Positions 58,926 to 64,000 of a DNA stretch of 64,000 nt are shown here, piece after piece. Location of the stretch: NCBI RefSeq assembly GCF_963583255.1, contig NC_084816.1:16975100-17039099 (forward strand). The letters run 5' to 3'. Source of the stretch: Pyrus communis (lineage: Eukaryota; Streptophyta; Magnoliopsida; Rosales; Rosaceae). The notes under the pieces were generated by a model. The model saw only the letters and a list, made by a program, of their open reading frames with translations, was not told the origin of the DNA and did no database searches. Within the stretch, counting starts at the first letter, position 1. Every line of letters begins with the position of its first letter. The translations under genes and the position numbers were made by a program.

Positions 58926-59006
58926 ATGGAGTTGCTTAGTGATCTTATCATCGGGCTGAACATAAATTTCCTTGAACATGTCTATCTCCAGGAACTTTAA
59001 CCTCGA
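58926..59006 (-). pseudogene. CACTA-gene exon with DMFKEIYVQPDD motif
   Basis: Identical in structure to 33,872-33,952: 27 open codons between TTCTTCCAG and GTAAGT. In the ancestral gene this exon would have spliced to the exon now at 13,735 (ATMVEK), across an intron whose 3' end is the 61-bp repeat at 58,807-58,867. Confidence 0.62.
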
Positions 59007-59090
59007 CTGGAAGAAAAAAAATATTAACAAATATGTTATTAATTGTAATAGAAATTACTACATATGTATTACAATTTAAACTTAATATAC

Positions 59091-59200
59091 CTTTATATGA
59101 CATCACTCCTCCAACCTATAAGAGAAACACCACGAACCAGAGCAGTGGAGAAGTTTCTTTTTCGACCTGTTTATTTTGTTTTCCCTTTGCTCTTTTCTAT
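59091..59200 (-). pseudogene. CACTA-gene exon with NRSKKKLLHCSGS motif
   Basis: The minus strand reads NRSKKKLLHCSGSWCFSYRL, matching the NRxKKxxLHCSGSRPFSYR segment of plant Ptta-type proteins. It is followed by a stop after LEE and a GTATAT donor-like site. The upstream part is unclear, so the left exon limit is approximate. Confidence 0.5.
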
Positions 59201-59588
59201 GAAACTCAAAATAAACATATTAGTGTGTATATTAATAAATAAAAAAATATATTGAAATAATAGTAAAATAACATTACAACATTACTAAAATATAATTAAC
59301 GTATATTATACTAATGACATATTTAGGCACCTGAAAATGTGAACATCTCATAACATCTCATTATGCTTGTGGAGGTTGCTGCGAGAGCGGTCGCCGGTTC
59401 ATTGTACATCTTATAATGCTTATGAAGGTTGTTGTTCCACTAGTGTACCAGTTTGAGAAGACTTCGTGTCCATAAGTTGACAATATTGTGCATTATAGTG
59501 ATGTTGCAAATTTTAAAAATATTAAAATAGTAATTTTTTTTTTTAATATTTGTATACTTTATTAACAAAAGTAGTAACAAAGGTTGAC

Positions 59589-59816
59589 AATACTAACCGA
59601 CAACTCATGCAGCACGTCCTTCTTGGTATCTTCTGGGACGGCTCTCCAAGACTCCCATTGGACAGGGCAATGGCTCCGACCAAACAACAGACCCAACGTC
59701 GAAAACCAACGCGCTATGCTGCTCCTTGATAGCGGTTGCATGATGTTAAGGATCCCAAGTAATCTTGATCTTGTCTTTTGGAGTGCGCATGACCTTCGTG
59801 GTCTTCAAAAGTCTGC
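59589..59816 (-). pseudogene. CACTA-gene exon with WRAVPEDTKKDVLHELS motif
   Basis: Two frames must be joined: one with KIKITWDP and SALVFDVGSVVW, the next with WESWRAVPEDTKKDVLHELS. Together they give the (I)xW...DxGxxxR...WxxVPxxxKxxLxxxL block of Ptta/En-Spm proteins. The frame break and a stop after WDP show it is not functional. The plus-strand 78-codon ORF here is a shadow. Block A has the same exon at about 34,533-34,760. Confidence 0.58.
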
Positions 59817-60091
59817 ATGAATACTTTTCTAAACTGCAAAACCAAAATATTTAAGGTCAAAACCAACTAAATATTCTGACGCAAAATTCGGCAGAGCTTC
59901 GCCTAAAAGTATAGCATTTTCCAAAACCTGCAAACAGTTAAACAACAATAAAACACATCCAAGCAACATTTTCAACAGTTTAATTACATATATGGAAATG
60001 AAACCAACAATCTAAACTCGATACCAATTATAATCACAAACAATACTTTTAATCAGAAATAAATCACAAGACCAACAAAATTATTTATTAC

Positions 60092-60345
60092 CTATTTGGG
60101 ATCCCTCTCCCTCGACAGTTGATGTCGAGGCAGACCACTCCAACTAGATGGTAGTGCAGGGACGTCGATGAGTGCATTCATCAGTGGATGCTTCACCAAA
60201 GAAGTCGATGATGTGGGAGCCTTAGACATTGAGGGCACAAAAGGAGGTACCGAAGCAACCAGCGTCGAGTCAACTGTCGGTGGAGCAGTGGCGGCCCAAG
60301 TAGCAGGTGCCAGGGGACCCCCTAATTGCCCAACGCTGGGAAATC
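60092..60345 (-). pseudogene. CACTA-gene 5' exon, Pro/Ser/Thr-rich
   Basis: On the minus strand an open frame of about 75 codons runs from GPLAPATWAATAPPT through FVPSMSKAPTSSTSLVKHPL to LSRERDPK, then AATAG and a GTAATA donor-like site. An acceptor-like GATGTCGCAG is at its start. Low-complexity N-terminal regions of this type are usual for Ptta genes. Present only here because the internal CACTA copy ends at 34,893. Confidence 0.45.
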
Positions 60346-60414
60346 AACTGCGACATCAAAAAAATAAGTGAACGACAAAAATAGCAAATAAATTCTCAAA
60401 TTGTAAAACTAATC

Positions 60415-60700
60415 CTAAAACTGAAATCTTATTCCTAAAACTAAAATCTTAATCCTAAAATTAAAAAATTATTCCTAAAACTAAAACCCAAATATTTTAA
60501 AATTTTAATCATGAAACTAAAAGCCTAATCTGATATTTAAAAATTGTTCCTAAATCTAAAAACCTAAAATGCAAACAGTTAACAAATTAACTAACTTCCT
60601 AAACCTGAAATTAAAAAATTAATCCTAACACTAAACCATAATCCTAAAACTAAAACCCTAACCTCAATCCTAAAACTAAAACCCTAATCTGCAAAAAACG
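60415..60700 (+). repeat. Degenerate short tandem repeat (CCTAAAACTAAAA type)
   Basis: About fifteen irregular units such as AATCCTAAAACTAAAACCC and TTATTCCTAAAACTAAAA. It superficially resembles a plant telomere motif (AAACCCT) but is not regular. Probably simple-sequence expansion. Confidence 0.7.
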
Positions 60701-61545
60701 TAAAATATAAAAAAAAATGCAGAAATTAAAAAAAAAATGGTATTTATCATAAATGGTTCATGAGATTGACCAAACTCATCATTTTGATCCTTGAAATTCA
60801 CTACTGCACATCAATATGATCCTTCCGTTAGAACCTTGTCAATAATTATGTTAGTTTGCTTACGTGGCACAAATATAGGACCCACAAATCCAATAATGTA
60901 ATGCCATGTGGATTTTACAAAAAAATTAACTATTGCAAAATTCTAAAAATCTGTAAAGAAAAATTCTAACCCACTTCCCTCGTCTTCTTCCACTTGCTCT
61001 CTCTCCTAATAGCTACCATCACATCTTTTTTCCTCCACCGCCCTCATCCACAATCCGACGGTAAGTTTCTTTTCCAATCAATCCATTCATTCTTAATGGA
61101 CAAAAATTAATTTTATTCTTAACATTTTTCGATCGAATGCGAGTTCAAATTCAAACCCTAGCGTCGCAAACCCCTAATAAATATAAAAAAAAAAAAAAAA
61201 AAACTTCAGGTTTACGGTAATCTTTTATCTGGGTCGATGGCAGATCTCGAAAATAGGCTCGACTTGGTGGGTAAGCCCAAACCCACCTTCTTTAATCCGA
61301 GAGACCGATGCTCGAAACCCCGATAAATCTCAACCATTGTCGACAGTCAAGCAAAGACTGGAAATCAATGGCCCTGTCAAAATCTCTGGCAATTGCCTGA
61401 ACCCCCACCCCACACCTCCCCCACGAACCCCTACCCCTCACCACCCATCCCCAACCTCACCCCTCCCCGAACTCTAAATCCCTAAATCCTTAATCCCCTA
61501 ATCATACAACAAATTACAATAAAAAATAACAATTTAAAGTATAAA
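60701..61545. other. Non-coding segment, possibly another DNA-transposon end
   Basis: Begins near 60,740 with AATGGTTCATGAGATTGACC and AAACTCATCATTTTGATCC, wording I associate with terminal sequences of common plant DNA elements (MULE-like), but no partner end was found. From 61,380 to 61,480 it is strongly C-rich. No ORF supported. Confidence 0.3.
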
Positions 61546-61639
61546 TCTAAGTTACCTTAAGATGGTGATAGAGGTGGTGATGCGGCGGAGGAGTGAGAGC
61601 TGGAAGCGGTGATGCGGCGGGGAGGGTGATGCGGCGGTA

Positions 61640-61730
61640 ATGCGACAATGAGAGTGAGTGAGAGAGGGCGAGAGAGAACTGGGTTCGAGAGAGGACAAGA
61701 GAGAACTGGGTTCGAGAGAGGGTGAGAGCT
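61640..61730 (+). repeat. Purine-rich tandem repeat of ~31 bp
   Basis: GAGAGAACTGGGTTCGAGAG occurs twice, flanked by further GAGAG runs. It explains the low-complexity minus-strand ORF at 61,547-61,810 (SLALSHSLSLSH), which I do not accept as a gene. Confidence 0.7.
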
Positions 61731-61734
61731 CTAT

Positions 61735-61770
61735 TCGTCACGCAACTTATCCTTCGTCGCGCAATCAATA
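61735..61770 (-). other. CACTA-like subterminal motifs, right side
   Basis: TTCGTCACGCAAC and CTTCGTCGCGCAAT lie close together, in the opposite orientation to GCACGACGAA near 12,780. This pairing is the main structural hint that left and right CACTA pieces belong to one element. Confidence 0.45.
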
Positions 61771-61827
61771 ATGAAAAATTGTAAACCCCGCCCAATTTTT
61801 CGTTGAACACGAAATATTAAAGACCTT

Positions 61828-63806
61828 TGATGCAGGAGGACTCACTCTTTATTTAATGTAACAAATATATGTTAGTGGGGATAAATTAATCGAGGTTAAC
61901 TTAATGAGTTCGCTGAATCTAGCAATGATGCATGTATCAGTAATTATTAAGAGGGGGTTAGAGTTTTTATAAATAAGAGTATTTTGCATTCTAGAGGAGA
62001 TGAAGTTTATGATGAATTGAATGGAATATTGAGTGCAGTTTGAGAGAGTTTTCTCATTCTTGTTCTTGTTCTATCAACTCCGATATTCCAACGAAATTAA
62101 CGAGGTATAGACACCCGTACAATCATTGGCCATTCTCGTGCAGAGAATCAACAAAGTTCGTGTGGTAAATGATGAGTCAATATTATATTATATATTTTAC
62201 CTTGTTCTTAGTATTAATTTATTAGTTATTTTAGTAGAATTTTGATACTTTGTTATGTATTTTCAATATAGGACATTCGACTTCCTCTGGAGCAAAAAGT
62301 GATCAAACAGATGAATTTTGCTGTGATTCCAATTGGAGGATGTTCATGTGCCTTTCAAGATGATTGGGTCAAAATTCCAAATTTTTCTACCAAGCTGTTT
62401 GATCGTGGCGATGAAATAAAGGCCCAGCGCGCAGCTTTCCCAGATTGATATTTCTGGACGTTTTGGGCATTTTGGAGGTCAAGATGGCGTATTTTGAGGA
62501 AGATTCCTTCTGATAATTTGTAGGGGACGTCTTTAGCTTTCAAAAGAGACCTTTGGGACCAAATCGGAGTTGATTTGGTCAGTCAAAAGTGTGATTTTCT
62601 GAGAACTCCGAATTCTAGTTCAAATAGGAAACCTTTTATTTTCTGTTTTATCATTTAATTATGTTTCCTAGTTTTATACTAAAACCTTTTCAAGGTAGGG
62701 TTTTATTTTCTAGTAGTATAAATAAGACTTCTTAGCCATTAGAAGAGAGGGGGGAGAATGTAATACTTTGGCTTTGGAGAGCTTTTAACGATTCAAGTTT
62801 ATTTTTAAATTGTTTTCTATCCATATTCTTAATAATATTTTGTTTTATGGTTGTTAGTAACTAGTTTCATTTGCTAGGGTAAGGCCACGAGCCTTAGCAA
62901 GAATATGTAGTTTCTTTTTAATTTACTTATAATATTATGCATGCAAGTTTTGAATTATTAATCACTGTGCTTTAAACTATCTATTTGTCTTAGTGATTCG
63001 CGACCATTAGGATATTTAGAAAAGTAATTTGATGCAATTTTGGCAGAGGGCTGTCCCTAAAATTGGCGCTGGCTTCTTGTGGTTAATATGTGTAACTACT
63101 TAGGATGGACGACACGTCTTAGGAGTTATATGGTTTTTCAAAAGGTTTTCACAAAACTTAATGAGTCTTGCATGTTCACATTCGATATGGACGCCACGGA
63201 TGGGTTGCATGTTAGATATACGTTATATGTTTGGGGTTTCAAGTAGGGCATACTTTAGGAAAACCTAACCTTCAAAATATGCATATGTAATTCATAAAGA
63301 ATTAGAAGAACTATGTAGGATTGTTAGGGTGACGGCTGAACGTTAGGTTTTACAAATTGACTTTCTTTAAATTGTTCTCTAGTTAATTTCTTTAATTGTT
63401 TTATTTTAAAATTCGTTTTTAATATTTTAGGTTATTAAATCAAGCTTTTCTAAACTTTGTTTTCAAATAATTAATTAAGATTTGGTTTTAACATAAATTA
63501 TTCATTCAATCCCTGTGGAGAATGACCTTGCTTGAGCTGCTATACTACGACAACCTTGTACTCTTGCAAGTATTTTTAAGTGGTTTTATCCCTACTTTTG
63601 CAGTTGGTAAAACCTCTATCAGTAAACTTCTTGGTAAATCAACAAGAGGTTTAGGATTTGTGAAGTTTTGTATTGTCCTTGACAATCAATGAATCTGCAA
63701 GGAAAAGTTACGAAGTTCGTGTGTCTTTGTTTAACATGCATTCTTCATTCGAGGATCAGTATCTGGATTTAGTAATCAACTCATTCACGTTTTGCTCGCT
63801 ACATCA
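61828..63806 (+). repeat. 5' LTR of a further LTR retrotransposon (1.98 kb)
   Basis: Starts TGATGCAGGAGG and ends GCTACATCA, so TGATG...CATCA is a perfect 5-bp terminal inversion. It is followed at once by a primer-binding-like site and gag-like coding. It contains TATAAATA at 62,717. The short ORFs in it are not supported as genes. Its sequence is unrelated to the Athila/Tat LTRs at the left of the window. The 3' LTR lies beyond the window. Confidence 0.7.
62717..62724 (+). promoter_or_regulatory. LTR TATA box
   Basis: TATAAATA in GTAGTATAAATAAGACTT, about 890 bp into the LTR, followed by a purine-rich GAGAGGGGGGAG leader. Likely start of the retroelement transcript. Confidence 0.55.
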
Positions 63807-63807
63807 G

Positions 63808-63821
63808 TTGGCATCAGAACC
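63808..63821 (+). other. Primer-binding-like site
   Basis: TTGGCATCAGAACC begins 2 bp after the LTR end. It resembles the usual plant TGGTATCAGAGC site complementary to initiator tRNA-Met, with substitutions (GGC for GGT, AAC for AGC). Confidence 0.5.
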
Positions 63822-63876
63822 TAGGCCCATCAAGCCACTAAGAAGGGGACGTGGCGGAAGGGGTCTGGGACAATGA

Positions 63877-64000
63877 ACCAACCATGATGATGTGTATGAG
63901 AGAGAAGATATTGGGCAATTAGCACAACAGGTTGAACGACTTACGCAACAAATGGAGACTTTGCTTGCTCGACAATGGGACGAAGAAGAAGAAGACTATG
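63877..64000 (+). CDS. gag-like start of the right-hand retroelement (partial)
   Basis: Reads TNHDDVYEREDIGQLAQQ, then VERLTQQMETLLARQWDEEE to the window end, a helix-rich, acidic gag-type leader. The same frame upstream, RRGRGGRGLGQ (63,838-63,873), is separated by a TGA at 63,874-63,876, possibly a CGA-to-TGA change, so the start may be broken. It continues outside the window. The element type (Ty3/gypsy likely) rests on the PBS and gag flavour only. Confidence 0.5.

Larger units (their letters stand above)
58807..61800 (-). mobile_element. CACTA-like element, right part with 5' exons and subterminal repeats
   Basis: Continues the minus-strand Ptta-like gene upstream of the array: exons at 58,926-59,006, about 59,091-59,200, about 59,589-59,816 and about 60,092-60,345. 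Then comes non-coding AT-rich and C-rich sequence, and TTCGTCACGC/TTCGTCGCGC motifs at 61,735-61,770 that are inverted relative to GCACGACGAA at 12,780. The outer end is not defined and is probably cut by the LTR insertion at 61,828. Confidence 0.55.

Noticed and set aside
60415..60700. Interstitial telomere repeat
   Set aside because: Units are irregular (CCTAAAACTAAAA), not TTTAGGG/CCCTAAA arrays.
61547..61810. 87-codon minus-strand ORF rich in Ser/Leu
   Set aside because: Produced by a GAGAG-type tandem repeat; low complexity.

Overview
This window is nuclear DNA of a flowering plant, probably a woody eudicot. A Rosaceae-like genome is my guess, from the style of the retroelements and P450; it is not proven. 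The signs are Ty3/gypsy retrotransposons with plant-type polypurine tracts and LTRs, a decayed cytochrome P450, pieces of a CACTA (En/Spm, 'Ptta') transposon with GT-AG introns, and a large tandem array of a small secreted-protein gene. I saw no tRNA, rRNA or CRISPR.

Layout. (1) 1-11,425: two partial Athila/Tat-type Ty3/gypsy elements in + orientation. The first supplies an integrase end, an antisense extra ORF, several repeated polypurine-tract-like motifs and a 2.35 kb LTR (4857-7202). That LTR abuts the middle of a second, frameshifted and stop-riddled pol (7203-9969), which ends in a divergent, internally deleted LTR (10331-11425). (2) 11,801-12,422: a P450 pseudogene that has lost exactly its heme-binding loop. 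(3) About 12,740-13,779: the 3' end of a minus-strand CACTA-type gene and its subterminal repeats. (4) 14,217-58,806: an array of ~1.72 kb units in two blocks, with 26 recognisable minus-strand copies of a ~116-codon gene (21 with intact reading frames). The product has a signal peptide and a cysteine pattern that fits the Prolamin_like/ECA1 (egg-cell-secreted, gametogenesis-related) family, but with four cysteines instead of six. (5) 58,807-61,800: the 5' exons and other end of the same CACTA gene. (6) 61,828-64,000: a 1.98 kb LTR (TGATG...CATCA), a primer-binding-like site and the start of a gag, running off the window.

The central observation is that the CACTA gene reads in order on the minus strand from 60,345 down to 58,926, breaks at the array, and resumes at 13,735 down to its stop at 13,344. 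A 61-bp piece of the gene, at the end of an intron and start of an exon, is present on both sides of the array (13,719-13,779 and 58,807-58,867). The array therefore appears to sit inside a transposon gene. A third copy of this flank (33,753-34,893) divides the array, so part of the array plus 1.14 kb of transposon flank was duplicated in tandem. The new joint carries 14 nt of filler copied from the repeat unit. The second block is about 25.0 kb and the matching part of the first about 18.1 kb, so unit number changed by unequal exchange after the duplication.

Within the array, reading frames are mostly kept while spacers gain and lose small indels. Individual copies carry distinct lesions: a template-switch chimera, a nonsense codon, a frameshift, 3' truncations, promoter deletions and TATA changes. 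The functional repertoire is therefore probably smaller than the ORF count. Protein-family assignments rest on motif recognition by eye, without database searches.
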